From positions 1 through 64,000 of the forward strand of contig JAKJHU010001349.1 of NCBI GenBank assembly GCA_022316685.1: 64,000 nucleotides of DNA, read 5' to 3'. The notes beneath the pieces are model-generated. The model was not told the DNA's origin. It made no database searches and saw nothing but the letters and a program-made list of their open reading frames with translations. Of this stretch, positions 1 through 11,183 are shown one piece after another; positions within the stretch are counted from its first letter, which is position 1, and each line of letters starts with the position of its first letter. Made by a program: the position numbers and the translations under genes. Source of the stretch: Progne subis subis (taxonomy: Eukaryota; Chordata; Aves; Passeriformes; Hirundinidae).

Positions 1-1374
1 TCAGCTCATTCCCAGCCTCCAGCCTGCCCTGCCCAGAGCTCCCTGGGGCAGAGGGAGCTGGGACACCCCATTTGCAGTGTCTTGGCATAGGGATCTGTAA
101 AAAAAGTAATCATCGAATAGTTTGGTCTGGAGAGCACTTTCAATATCCCAGCACAGCTTGGTGGCACTTTCCCACTGCCTGCCCAGGGCTCTGCTGCCTG
201 GAGCTGTCCCTGCCTGCAGCTGCTTCCCTGTGCCCAGGGCTGGGCCCTGCCAGTGCTGCCAGAGCCCAGCCCAGCCCTGGGGGCTCAGCTCTGTCCTGCA
301 GAGCCCTCCCAGCTCAGGCACTGCCCAGGGGCAGCTCTGGCTCTGCAGGCTCTGATGGCAACCTCAGAGCAACCCTGAGGAGGCTGGAAAAGTGACACTG
401 GTGCTGCCTGCAAGGGACCCTCTACTGATTTCTGTCACTGCCTGGTTTATTAAGGTCTGAGAGAAAACTGTTTTTTTCTCAATCTGAGCAGAGAGATGAA
501 TATCTCTGTGCAATTTTCCATCCAGGCAAGCTAGAGCAGTAGATTAAAAAAGCAGGATTTTTCCTTTTATGCAGCCCCTGCCTTGCTCTGCTCCCTGTAC
601 AATCTAGTTGGAAATATTCTGGAGTTAAATGTCATGCTGAGAGCAGATCTGAACAATGCAGCATCCTCACCACACAAGGAGAACAGTTCCACACCTTACT
701 AGCTGTCTCCTTCCACCCAAATCTTGTCCCCCAGCACTGGCAGCAGCTCCCCGGGCTGGCTGAGAGCTGTCCCTGGCAGGCAGCAGAGTCCCTGGCCCAG
801 CACAGCGCCCTGGGCTGCAGGACCCTGCTCTGCAGGACAGCCCTGGGCACCCCTGGCTGCTCTGCACAAGAGATAATCAGAGAATGTACTCACAGAGTCT
901 GTAGGCATTGGGATGTTGCAGCTTTAGGAGATCCCTGCAGGAGCTGCAGCTGCCTTGTCCTGCAGCCAGAGGTTCCTGTGTCAAGGGCTGGGAGTGATTC
1001 TCCCGCAGTCACTTCTCAGCTCCTTCCCAGCCCTGAGTGATTGAAACTCTCTGTGCCTGTGTGCTGTGCCCAGGGTGCTGCAGGCAGTGCCCCAGCCCTG
1101 CTGGGCTGGGAGAAGAGCTGCTCATCAAGAGCAATGTGCTTTTAAGCTCCTCTTGGTTGCCAGGAGCTGCTTCTGTGCCAGGAGCCACCTCTGTGCCAGG
1201 AGCCAAGCCCAGCTCAGCAGCACAGATACTGCACAAGGACTTTAATGACCCTCTCGGGCTTTGTGCTGAGGCCCTGAACATCAGTCCCGGAGAGGGAGCT
1301 GAAGAAACCTCTCAAGAATTCCAAGTCAGAATCCAACTCCAAAGTTTCTTGAAGTTTTAATGGGTCCCACTGAG
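1..1374. other. Flanking DNA without recognised gene
   Basis: GC-rich DNA with short open frames on both strands but no conserved domain, splice pattern or repeat that I can name. Part of 1150-1205 repeats a short phrase built on CTGTGCCAGGAGCC. Nothing here supports a gene call. Confidence 0.5.
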
Positions 1375-3168
1375 GGACAGGACAGAGAAAGTGTCCCCAG
1401 GCCCCAGGCAGAGCAGAGAACTGGAGGCAGTGATGACAGGTGGGGACAAAGAGAAGCCAAGTCTTGTGCCTGGGGCACAGCAGCCTCTGTGCCACCAAGG
1501 GCTGTGAGGAGACACCTTGTCCTGAGGCCCTGGGGCCTCCTGGCACAGCCCCAGCAAGGCTGGGCACTGTCAGCCCCTTGTGCTGCCCTCAGCATCCCCC
1601 TCACATCCAGTGGCCTCAAGGATGTGCTGGAAGGAGTCCCTGGGGAGCCTTGGTCAGCAATGGCCCTGGGGGGCTCCTGAATGCTGCCAGGGACTGCAGG
1701 TTTTTCAAAGGACTTTGGGTTTTGCTTTTGTCTTGGGGTCTCTGAGAGGTTTGTGCAATCATGGCCTGCAATTACCTGCTCTAATTAGTCCCTTGAGAGG
1801 CTTTGTCAGTAACAACACTCTGTGGGGGTCATTAATACTTCAAGGAACTTCAGGTTTTTAAAGGTACTTGGTGTTGCCCTTTTAGAACTGACTATGAGAA
1901 TGACTGTGCAATCATGTCCCCAAATATCTACTTTAATAAATCCCTTGGGATTCTCTTTCAGTAAAAACAGTGGGGCTTATTAATACTTCAGGGTAGTCAA
2001 GGTATTGAAGAACTTTTTTTTTGGCACAAAACTGGGTCAAAAAAGAGTCTGAGAGGTTTGTGCAATCATGGCCCCAATTATCTGCTTTAATTAGTCCCTT
2101 GAGATTCTTAGCCAGTAACAACACTCAGTGGGGCTCATTAATGCTTCAAGGTACTCAGGATTAATTTAAGTACTTCTTTTTGCTACTGAGTCTCTGAGAG
2201 GTTTTTTGTGCCATTCTGGCCTCCAGTTCTCTCCTTCATGGACTCCAGGAGGAGCCTGTGTTGGGAATGGACCTCTGTGGGACCCATTGATGCATCGAGA
2301 CACTTTGGGTTTTTCTTCTGACTTCCACTCCTGGAAAGGTTTGTGCAATCTCCTCTCAGGCCCTGAGGTTCCAGGGTTTAACACCAAATCCACCACAGGG
2401 CTCATCAGGATCAAGCAAGTCCTGAAAAACCATGGCTATGCCTTGAGTTCCCTCTGGTCTAGTGCCATTCATTAGGAATTTTCCTGCTGCAGTTATGGAG
2501 AAATATTTCAAAGAACTTCTAAGAAACATGTATTCTTATTTTCAAGGATGTATTTCATTACTGTTCTCATTACACAAGAGGTGATTGCAGCATTCTGTGG
2601 TTGATACTGAACCAGGGTGTCCCAAGGAGGTCTGGCCTGCTCAGAGAAGCTGTGCTTTGGATCTGACCCAGTGTGGACAACCTTGCTCCACATTCCCCAA
2701 CCCCATCCTCTCCCTCACCTGGGACCTGCTTTCCTTGGAGTCCTGGCTGCACATTAAGCAAAGAGGGATTTTCTTCTTTTATTTTTGAAGCAATCTAAAA
2801 CTCCTGAGTTTCCCCAGTGAAAACAGAAACCCTCCTCAAGTGTGTGCCAAGCCCAAGGTGCCACCAAGAGCACTGCAGCCCTGCCCTGGGCCAGGAGTGA
2901 GGGTGGATCATCATCCCAACCTGCCCTGGGCCATTGCAAGGGGCTGTGGCCATGGACACTGCACTGTTCCCTCTGCTGGCTTTGGATCCCTCATCCCTTC
3001 AAGTTTCCTTGGAAAGCACCCCAAGGACCCATTTCTGCAGCCAGGTTCCATGGCCAGGGGGGATGTGGGGGGCTGCAGGTGGTCAATGCCCCATCCCTGG
3101 AAACATTCAAGTCCAGCTGGGACAGGGCTCTGAACAACCTGATCTGGTGAAAGATGTCCCTGCTCATG
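1375..3168. repeat. Segmental duplication, copy 1
   Basis: This stretch reappears at 9253-11183 in the same orientation, with small indels and substitutions. Both copies start at a GGACAGGACAGAGAA phrase, run through the ~150-bp tandem repeats, and continue through the CR1-like tail up to the GATGTCCCTGCTCATG phrase. The first copy continues into ERV-A. The second diverges at 11184 into another repeat. Confidence 0.85.
1700..2340. repeat. Tandem repeat, period ~150 bp, about four units
   Basis: Successive units carry the same ordered phrases: TGTGCAATCATGGCC, then AATTAGTCCCTTGAGA, then GGGGCTCATTAAT, then a GGTACT...TTTAAG stretch. Units differ at many positions, so the array is old. The paralogous array at 9590-10350 has about five units. 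I do not recognise it as a named satellite. Confidence 0.7.
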
Positions 3169-3250
3169 GCAGAGGTTTGGATGAGATGAGCACTGCAGAG
3201 CTCTTCCCATCCAAAGCATTCCAGGATTGCATGGGGAGAAGGGGCTGCTC
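3085..3250 (+). mobile_element. CR1-like LINE 3' fragment
   Basis: The run TCCCTGGAAACATTCAAG, then GACAGGGCTCTGAACAACCT, then GGTTTGGATGAGATGAGC is typical of the avian CR1 3' end. The same piece occurs at 11090-11183 and 13918-14070. It is only a short 5'-truncated tail with no coding part. Confidence 0.6.
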
Positions 3251-3804
3251 ACTGGACTCCATCCACTGCCTTGACTCCTCCTTGTCTCTGCTGGAGCCCA
3301 CATGCAGCAGCCAAAGCCAGCCCCTTCTCTGGCCTTTCCCTGCCCTGCCCCAGGGGCTGACAGAGCCAGGCTGGCACAGGTGACCTTTTGTTGGAGTCCA
3401 GGGCATTCCTTTGGTTGCCCTGGAGGGTCAGAGACCTGGGCAGGGGGGTCTGGGACCACAGCCCAGAGCTCAGAGAGACACTGGATTTGATTTCAGTCCA
3501 TGGGAGAGGCTTCTTGCACTGCAGGAAGCATTGCAGGCCACAAGAGTGTAAAAGAGTGTAGTTTAGTATATCACAGGGTGAGAAAAACAGTGGTTTTGGA
3601 TTTCTTGTATTGAAGTGAATGGGGATAAGATGGAGAATTTGGGGCGTTGCCTCCTTCTTCTTCTTTCTTCTTCCCTCGCTCCATTTCTGCAGTGACGTTG
3701 GCACAAAGTAGTTTGTGAGGATTGGATCAAAGTAAAGAGGACCTTTTTAGTAATAGTGATAGACATTGGTAATAAATAGTAAATATCGAATACGTAGCAA
3801 TTAG

Positions 3805-3812
3805 TATAAAAG
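3805..3812 (+). promoter_or_regulatory. LTR TATA box
   Basis: TATAAAAG lies about 100 bases before the AATAAA of the same LTR, the normal order for a U3 promoter. The same box occurs in the other LTRs of the family. Confidence 0.7.
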
Positions 3813-3904
3813 ATAAGGACAGCCCTGGGACGGGGGGAGTCACCAGATGTCCGAGCCGCGGCAAACATCTTGTAGGACACTGAGAAAATTGTAAGATAAG
3901 AACT

Positions 3905-3910
3905 AATAAA
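3905..3910 (+). terminator. LTR polyadenylation signal AATAAA
   Basis: AATAAA follows the TATA box by about 95 bases and is conserved in the LTRs at 8499, 26922 (minus strand) and 48752, marking the R region. Confidence 0.7.
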
Positions 3911-4039
3911 CACGAAGCATGCAACCTTGAAGACTCCGTCTTTTCCTGCGTTTGGCTCAGAGCTTTGCAGAGGGCAAAAAAACTCTAAAGCCACCTGAAT
4001 GCGGGGAATTTAAGCTCCAGCAAGCAGTCCCTCAACAAC

Positions 4040-4215
4040 TGCTGTCCCTGGGTGCAGAGAAACCACTGGCACCCCAGATGGGACAGCGACAACTGGCGTC
4101 CCTGAGAGGGCACAGAAACCACTGCCATCTCTGAGTGGGCAGAAACACCTGGCGTCTCTGGTCAGGCAGCCACAGACGTCTCTGGGTGTGCAACATCTAG
4201 CAATCCTGAACAGGC
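4040..4215 (+). other. Primer-binding site followed by a tandem PBS-like array (ERV-A)
   Basis: Directly after the LTR end are about seven ~27-bp units. Each is a variant of TGGCGTCCCTGGGTGGGC followed by an AGAAACA- or CAGCGACA-type spacer. The phrase is complementary to the 3' end of tRNA-Asn (GTT) including CCA, from general knowledge of tRNA sequences. The unit adjacent to the LTR reads TGCTGTCCCTGGGTGCAG; the third, TGGCGTCCCTGAGAGGGC, is closer to the tRNA complement. Confidence 0.75.
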
Positions 4216-4479
4216 AAAACAAAACCTCTGCAGCAACATCAAAGCTCTCGGAAGATCAAAGCCAAACAGACACCATCGGAAAAGAAACACCATCTGGCCA
4301 AGAAGAAGAAGAACACCTTGTTTTCGGTTCGTCCTAGACGACGGTTTTCCAAGGGGCCCTGGAACCCGTCACCCTGAGATCTGCGGGCAGTGATCAGGAC
4401 AGTCACTGAGGCGGACTGGACACAGCTGCAGCAAGCCTTTCGGTTTTTGGTAAGACAGTGAGATTTAGAACACACACCA

Positions 4480-5716
4480 TGGATCAACATTTCACAAGAT
4501 TTCTAGACAGAAGAAAGACAGAATAGCTGTGAGGTTTGTACCCGCAGCGGGGAGAATTAAGTTAGAAGTTATAACAGAAAACAGCAGTGAAAATCCCGGG
4601 ATTCGAAAGCTGCCAACGTGCAGCAAAAAGCAAGATAGCAGAGCTTTATCTGTAGGGCAAGGAGTGCCAGGAGACACAGGAATGCTATCTTCAAGGTCAT
4701 TAGCTCCTCCGGGGGATAGAGGAGGGGGAACTCTCATGCATTTCAAGATTCGTCAGGAAGCTCGTCAGAAACCCCAAAATTAATTCCAAGAAAAAGGAAG
4801 CTTTTAATTCACCCAGAAGAGCGGAGGAGGTTGGACATGCTCTTGTTTCAAGCAGTTCCAGAGCTCACCCCACATTCTTCCCAAGAGAGGGGGGGAGGAC
4901 TCTCTTTAACCCCCCAAAGTCACCGCGGGACATCATTTTGCGGCTCCTTTCCCTCTCCGTGGAGGAACAGAGCGCGAGGGGAGAAGGCAGAGCGGGCGAG
5001 ACGCCGGGGAAGCGGCGTGCGCGGGAAGCCAGTCCTAACCCATCTCGTCAGGGGCGTCAGAGCGCGGGGGTGCGCAGTTAGAGGACGCGTCGGCGGGATA
5101 GAGGCAGATCGCGGGAGTCAGTTTGCAGAACAGCGGGAGGCGAAACTGTGCGGGAGGCGAGGCTGCGCAGGGACCGAATCGCGTCGGAGCGCGGTGGGGC
5201 GCTGCGGGACGCGGTGGGAAAACGCATGGGGAGGAACAGGCGCAGATCGCGGAGGGTGTGGGACAGCAAACAACAGAGCTGGAACGGGAGGAGACCCGGG
5301 GGCCGAGCGGGCAGCCTGGCGCACGCTGATGACACAAGCTAGGGGACACATAGCTCAAAACACATTCGCGTCGCGGAGCGCCGAGAGAGGATGCAAAAAC
5401 CGAAGTACTGAGTCGAAAACTACAACCCAGAAAGCCATGCGGCATGTTCAAACGCAGGCGCGGCAGAGGCAGGGAAAAGTCTAAAGCGCAATTTTGTTCA
5501 GAGGGGGGCAGATTCAAATGACAAAGCAGGGAGGACGAGTTCTGAGTGTGAGAGGGGGCGGGATATCCCACCAGAGATGGCCGGGCCGGAGCGGGCAGGG
5601 GCGGGACAAGCAGAGACGGAGCAGGCAGGGACGGGGCGTAGCTGAGGCAGAGAGAGCCTCGAAAGTACCACCCCAGGCGGCTGAGGCCACGGGGCCAGGC
5701 TCCGCCCGCTGGCAGT
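4480..5716 (+). pseudogene. gag: ERV-A gag, 5' and middle part, heavily broken
   Basis: The start of the matrix region is mostly deleted. The phrase AGAATTAAGTTAGAAGTTATAACAG at ~4552 matches the end of the ERV-B matrix frame, but the ~230 bases before it in ERV-B are missing. The stretch 4750-5716 corresponds to the Gly/Arg/Pro-rich linker of ERV-B (50150-50940), including matches around a GGACATGCTC-type Leu/Phe segment and the CGGGCCGGAGCGGGCAGGGGC block. It is cut into short frames (for example 4831-5484) and could not yield Gag. Confidence 0.6.
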
Positions 5717-7336
5717 TTGCCAGTTCCTGAATCGGTTGCTTGTGAGGATTCAGAAACAGCTGCCGAGATGTCACGGACGGGGGCGCGTCCAAAAATATCT
5801 CAGATTTTACAGTTTCCAAGGAAAGAAGCTGCAGAAAAATTTGAGGATGCTCAGCAAACTCTGGTTCCTGTTCAGCGGGAGAAAGAAAAAGAAACAGGAC
5901 CACATGACGTGCAGCTTCCAAAACATCCTGGAGAGGATGGAGCAGCAGCAAAGCCACAAACAAAGGAGACAAATTCAGAGGCAGACACCACACAAGCTTC
6001 TGCCAAGGCAGAATTCTGTCCAACACACTGGACAGACACAAAGAAATGTTCAATCGGTGCAAAGGGCATGAGTATGCCAGTAATTTATGGTACACAGAAT
6101 GTAAACCCGAGATGGGAGAGTTTGGATCGTGAAGTTGTCAGGGATCTGATGAATCTCTTGAAAGGGGATTGTTTTGTAACATCATTGCCATTCTTTCTTG
6201 CAGTGTTGGGAGAAAAAATACCATTGTATGGGTTGATTTTTCAGTGGGATTCATCACAGAAAGACCCATTGTTGATTTTAGAGTGGAATTTTTTATCTTA
6301 CAGGTCTCCGAGGATGATCCTCACAAGTCTAGAAATGATAGCTCAGATCATCATCAAAACTAGGACCAGGCTGCAAACAATGGCAGGCAAAGATTTTACA
6401 ACAATTTACCTGCCTTTGAAAAAAGAATATTTTGATTGGGCATTGCAGAAATCAGAGAACTTGCAGATTGCATTGTTAGATTACTCTGGTGTTTGTACTA
6501 TTCATTTCCCAAGTCACAGATTGTTGAAGGCAAAAATAAGTTTCAGGGAAAAGCCAAAGGATGACATCAAAGGAGAGTGGAAATCAGATATAAGAATAGT
6601 ACAAGGGTCACCACAAACAGTGGAATTAACAGCAGTGGTCAGAGCTTTTGAGCTGTTTCAGCAACCTTTTGGTTTGATCACAAGTGGTGTGGTCGGGAAA
6701 CTTGGAGATTCACTTTTGAGAAAGGTTGACAATGAAAATTTGTATTCATATTTGCTGTGCATGAGGATATTGTTGCAAAATAGAAAACATAAATACTTTA
6801 TCTCTGACATGAGGGCACATTCATCCCTCCTGGGATTTTTGGCAGAAGACAGTGCACAAGCAGACAAATTGACCATGACAATTTCAAGGACTTTACCAAA
6901 CATTTTTGAACAGGCAAAATTGAATCATGCATTCTTTCATCAGAATGCTCAAGTACTAATGAGAAGTTTTCACATTTCCAAAAGTCAGGCAAAGGAAATC
7001 ATTAGTGCTTGTCCTGATTGTGAGCATGTGCAGTCTCCTGCATCCATGGGAGCAGTCAATCCAAGAGCAAAACTGAAGGAAAATCCTTTGGTTCTGATCA
7101 GAAACCCAGAAACAGGGCAAATTGAGAAACCATTCAAATTAATAACTTGGGGCAAGGGATTTGCTTGTGTCTTCACAGCAGTTGGACTGGCAGCAAAGCA
7201 CGTGAAATCGTACCAAGTCCAGAAAGCAGAGACAGACCCAAGATCGGAGGAAGAGAAGTGGGCATGCAGACGAGAGCCGATGTCAAGACAGCAGACATCC
7301 CTTTGTTCTACAGGCAAAAGAGACTCTGGGATTTGA
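5717..7336 (+). pseudogene. ERV-A chimeric gag-pol frame of 539 codons
   Basis: One uninterrupted frame joins pieces of ERV-A after several internal deletions. Residues 1-145 match the Gag segment before and at the start of capsid, including EKFEDAQQTL and a short REKEKE tract. A junction near 6150-6175 skips the rest of capsid, nucleocapsid, protease and the RT fingers and palm. The frame resumes in the RT thumb/connection (FFLAVLGEKIPLYGLIFQWD), loses the first RNase H motif (after SFREKPK), keeps the rest of RNase H and the H-x3-H and C-x2-C of the integrase zinc domain (HAFFH, CPDC), skips the DDE core and ends with the integrase C-terminal domain (LITWGKGFACV). No catalytic centre is complete. 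The first codons are uncertain; an initiator is not obvious. It may simply be a lucky remnant of decay. Confidence 0.75.
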
Positions 7337-8398
7337 GTTTTCCTTGGGGCTTGGGTGGTGTTGCATTTCTAGGAATTCCCATGGAAAAGAGGGCATTGAA
7401 AATGAAAGAACTATCCTTGTGCCTCATTCTCTCCTTAGTTGCCTTGAGCAGTCGGCAGTTTTGCCCGTGGCTCAACCAAAAGAGAATGTTTGGGAAACTC
7501 TAGGCAATGCATCAGGTTTGGATACCATCTGCCTGACACACTCAAGACCAGGGAAACCTTTTCAACATGTTTAGTAGAGTTACCAGTGAGCGAATGCTGA
7601 TTCCAGAAAACATCCCTCCAGTGATTTCAAAGTCCATTGTAAATCCAGTAGACCAATGGGATGTTTGATGAAATTCCTTCCTGTAGCTCCTTTTAAACCC
7701 CAGGAACTGGAAATTCTTGGATCGGTACAAAAGCAATTCTGTGTGAAATTTGGCCTTTCTGGAGTAGCAAAAAATAAGTTATAGACATCACTCCAAACTC
7801 AATTTTTACAGAAATTCATTGTTTTAGTGTAATTACACTAAGATGCTGGAAAAACCATCCATCATTTCCCAGTTCAGTTGCTGAGGGAAACTTTTTCATT
7901 TGTAGAGACAAGATTTGGCCCACAATCCTGCAAATGCCACAGTGATCCACGCAGCAGTGGAATGCATTCATTGCTAACACCAACATGGCACTGATGAGAG
8001 AACAAAAACATAGAGGGAAAAAATCAGTTCAGAAGCAGCCTTGACACAGTTGGATCAAGTGAGTTGTTGCTGAGCAAACATGCCTGAGCCATCTCTCTTG
8101 CACTGAGTGACATGTTGGTAGACATTGACAGGTAAGATGAGCAAGTCTCAAAAACAGGGCAGCGATTAATGATCTATTGCTGACCCACAGGCATGGGTGT
8201 GAGGAATTTGAGGGAATGTGCTGCATGAATTTGTCAGATCATTCCAAATCCATTCATGAGAACATCAGGCAGTTGCAGGAGAGTGTGAACAAACTTGGAG
8301 AGGTGATTGGGTCATGGATGGATGATTTGTTTAATTTGTTTGAACTTTCACCATTGTGGAAGGAAATTTTGAAGATAGTTACATATATTTTAGTATAG
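7337..8398 (+). pseudogene. env: ERV-A env remnant
   Basis: Scattered short frames resemble the surface subunit of ERV-C env, for example FSTCLVELPV at ~7560 against FSTCLVGVPL in ERV-C. The best piece, 8177-8398, carries the CX6CC motif CEEFEGMCC and the following MNLSDHSKSIHE helix, then stops just before the membrane anchor. The surface subunit is shot through with stops and the furin region is lost. It is a decayed class I-type transmembrane subunit, matching the better preserved 56338-57636. Confidence 0.7.
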
Positions 8399-8486
8399 CT
8401 TGTAATCCTCATGATTTTGCCGTGTTTGTTTCATGTATAAGGCAAACCATGGACAGAATGGCCAAGGAAGTGGTTTTGGTTCAAAC

Positions 8487-8498
8487 AGGAGGGGGAGA
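8487..8498 (+). other. Polypurine tract
   Basis: AGGAGGGGGAGA lies directly before the TGTTGG start of the downstream LTR. It is the plus-strand primer site expected there. The ERV-C counterpart is GGGGGAGA followed by TGTTGG on the minus strand, next to position 56443. Confidence 0.8.
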
Positions 8499-9140
8499 TG
8501 TTGGAGTCCAGGGCATTCCTTTGGTTGCCCTGGAGGGTCAGGACCTGGGCAGGGGGCTGAGACCCAGCCCAGAGCTCAGAGAGACACTGGATTTGATTTC
8601 AGTCCATGGGAGAGGCTTCTTGCACTGCAGGAAGCATTGCAGGCCACAAGAGTGTGAAAGATTGTAGTTTAGTATATCACAGGGGAGAAAAACAGTGGTT
8701 TCGGATTTCTTGTATTGAAGTGAATGGGGACAAGATGGAGAATTTGGGGCGTTGCCTCCTTCTTCTTCTTCTTCTTCCCTCACTCCATTTCTGCAGTGAC
8801 GTTGGCACAAAGTAGTTTGTGAGGATTGGATCAAAGTAAAGATGACCTTTTTAGTAATAGTGATAGACATTGGTAATAAATAGTAAATATCAATACGTAG
8901 CAATTAGTATAAAAGATAAGGACAGCCCTGGGACGGGGGGAGTCACCAGATGTCCGAGCCACGGCAAACAACTTGCAGGACACTGAGAAAATTGTAAGAT
9001 AAGAACTAATAAACACGAAGCATGCAACCTTGAAGACTCCGTCTTTTCCTGCGTTTGGCTCAGAGCTTTGCAGAGGGCAAAAAAACTCTAAAGACACCTG
9101 AATGCGGGGAATTTAAGCTCCAGCAAGCAGCCCCTCAACA
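8499..9140 (+). mobile_element. ERV-A downstream LTR
   Basis: It matches 3389-4037 over its whole length, with small indels. Unlike a normal 3' LTR it is followed not by host flank but by a primer-binding-site array (9143-9250) and then a second copy of the upstream host flank. The LTR-leader junction therefore looks like the start of another provirus. Confidence 0.9.
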
Positions 9141-9142
9141 AC

Positions 9143-9250
9143 TGCTGTCCCTGAGTGGGCACAGCGTCAAGTGGCGTCCCTGAGTGGGCTCAGCAACAAC
9201 TGCTGTCCCTGGGTGCAGAGAAACCACTGGCACCCCAGATGGGACAGCGA
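9143..9250 (+). other. PBS-like array after the downstream LTR
   Basis: About four PBS-like units follow the LTR. The second, TGGCGTCCCTGAGTGGGCTC near 9173, differs from the tRNA-Asn complement at one position in twenty. The last two units match units one and two of the 4040 array. The array ends at GGGACAGCGAC, where the duplicated flank begins with GGACAGGACAG, a short microhomology. Confidence 0.75.
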
Positions 9251-9252
9251 CA

Positions 9253-11183
9253 GGACAGGACAGAGAACGTGTCCCCAGGCCCCAGGCAGAGCAGAGAACC
9301 AGAGGCAGTGATGACAGGTGGGGACAAAGAGAAGCCAAGTCTTGGTGCCCTGGGGCACAGCAGCCTCTGTGCCACCAAGGGCTGTGAGGAGACACCTTGT
9401 CCTGAGGCCCTGGGGCCTCCTGGCACAGCCCCAGCAAGGCTGGGCACTGTCAGCCCCTTGTGCTGCCCTCAGCATCCCCCTCACATCCCAGTGGCCTCAA
9501 GGATGTGCTGGAAGGAGTCCCTGGGGAGTCTTGGTCAGCAATGGCCCTGGGGGGCTCCTGAATGCTCCCAGTGACTGCAGGTTTTTCAAAGGACTTTGGG
9601 GTTTACTTTTGCCTGGGATTCTCTGAGAGATTTATGCAATCATGGCCCCAATTACCTGCTTTAATTAGTCCCTTGGGAAGCCTTCTCATTAACAACACTC
9701 AGTGGGCTCATTAATGCTTCAAGGTACTTCAGTTGTTTTAAGGTACTTGGTGTTTCCCTTTAAAAACTGACTCTGTTAGAAGTTTATGCAATCATGTCCC
9801 CAATTATCTACTTTAATAAGTCCCTTGGGATTCTTAGTCCCTAAAAACACTCAGAGGGGCTCCTTAATACTTCAGGATACTCAAGGTTTATTAAGGAACT
9901 TTTTTGACACTGAGTTTTAGAGGTTTTTGCAATCCTGGCCTCCAATTATCTGTATTAATTAGTCCCTTGAGATTCTTAGGCAGCAACAACACTCAGTGGG
10001 GCTCATTAATACTTCAAGGTACTCAGGGGTAATTTAAGTTCTTCTTTGTGCCACTGACTCTCTGACAAGTCTGTGCAATCATGGCCTCTGATTCTCTCCT
10101 CCTAAGCGTCCCTTGAGAGCTTTGCACTGACATTCAGTGGGGCTCATTAATACTTTGAGATACTCAAGGTGTTTAAGGTACTTTGGAATTTCCTTCCCAT
10201 ACTGAGTCTCTGAGAGGCTTTTGAGCAATTCTGGCCTCCCATTCTCTCTGCCAAGGACTCCATGAGGAGCCTGAGTTGAGGATGTACCTCTGTGGGAGCC
10301 ATTGATTCATTGAGACATTTTGGGTTTTTCCTCTGACTTTGATTTCTGGAAAGGTTTGTGCAATCTCCTCTCAGGCCCGGACGTTCCAGGGCTCAGTACC
10401 AAATGCATCACGGGGCTTGTTAGGAGAAAGCAAGTTCTGAAAAACCATGGCTGTGCCTTGATTTCCCTCTGGTCAGGTGCAGTTCATTAGGAAGTTTTCC
10501 TGCTGCAGTTATGGAGAAATATTTCAAAGAGCTTCTAAGAAACACATATCCCTATTTTAAAGGGTGTATTTCAATACTGTTCTCATTACACAAGAGGTGA
10601 TTGCAGCATTCTGTGGTTGATACTGAACCAGGGTCCCAAGGAGGTCTGGCCTGCTCAGAGAAGCTGTGCTTTGGGATCTGACCCAGTGTGGACAACCTTG
10701 CTCCACATTCCCCAACCCCATCCTCTCACTCACCTGGGACCTGCTTTCCTAGGAGACATGGTTGCACATTAAGCAAAGAGGGATTTTCTTCTTTTATTTT
10801 TGAAGCAATCTAAAACTCCTGACTTTCCCCAGTGAAAACAGAAACCCTCCTCAAGTGTGGGCCAACCCCAAGGTGCCACCAAGAGCCCTGCAGCCCTGCC
10901 CTGGGCCAGGAGTGAGGGTGGATCATCATCCCAACCTGCCCTGGGCCATTGCAAGGGGCTGTGGCCATGGACACTGCACTGACCCCACTGCTGCTTTGGA
11001 TCCCTCATCCCTTCAAGTTTCCTTGGAAAGCACCCCAAGGACCCATTTCTGCAGCCAGGTTCCGTGGCCAGGGGGGATGTGGGGGGCTGCAGGTGGTCAA
11101 TGCCCCATCCCTGGAAACATTCAAGTCCAGCTGGGACAGGGCTCTGAACAACCTGATGTGGTGAAAGATGTCCCTGCTCATGC
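9253..11183. repeat. Segmental duplication, copy 2
   Basis: This is the second copy of 1375-3168, in the same order and orientation, including the ~150-bp tandem array (9590-10350, about five units) and the CR1-like tail. Differences are scattered substitutions and small indels. It is joined directly to a retroviral leader at 9250 and breaks at 11184. Confidence 0.85.

Larger units (their letters stand above)
3389..4037 (+). mobile_element. ERV-A 5' LTR (betaretrovirus-like family)
   Basis: The LTR begins TGTTGGAGTCCAGGGCATTC and ends in CA two bases before the primer-binding site, giving 649 bp. Related LTRs lie at 8499-9140, 48752-49400 (also 649 bp) and 26922-27561 on the minus strand. 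A TATA box and an AATAAA lie in the expected order. The upstream flank is paralogous to 13918-14229, which has no LTR at this point, so the insertion boundary is exact: both copies share GTGACCTTT, then this one enters TGTTGG while the other continues AGGCTTTG. Confidence 0.9.

Noticed and set aside
2911..3459. 182-codon minus-strand frame
   Set aside because: It crosses a CR1 tail and the LTR boundary, has no domain, and is broken in the paralogues.
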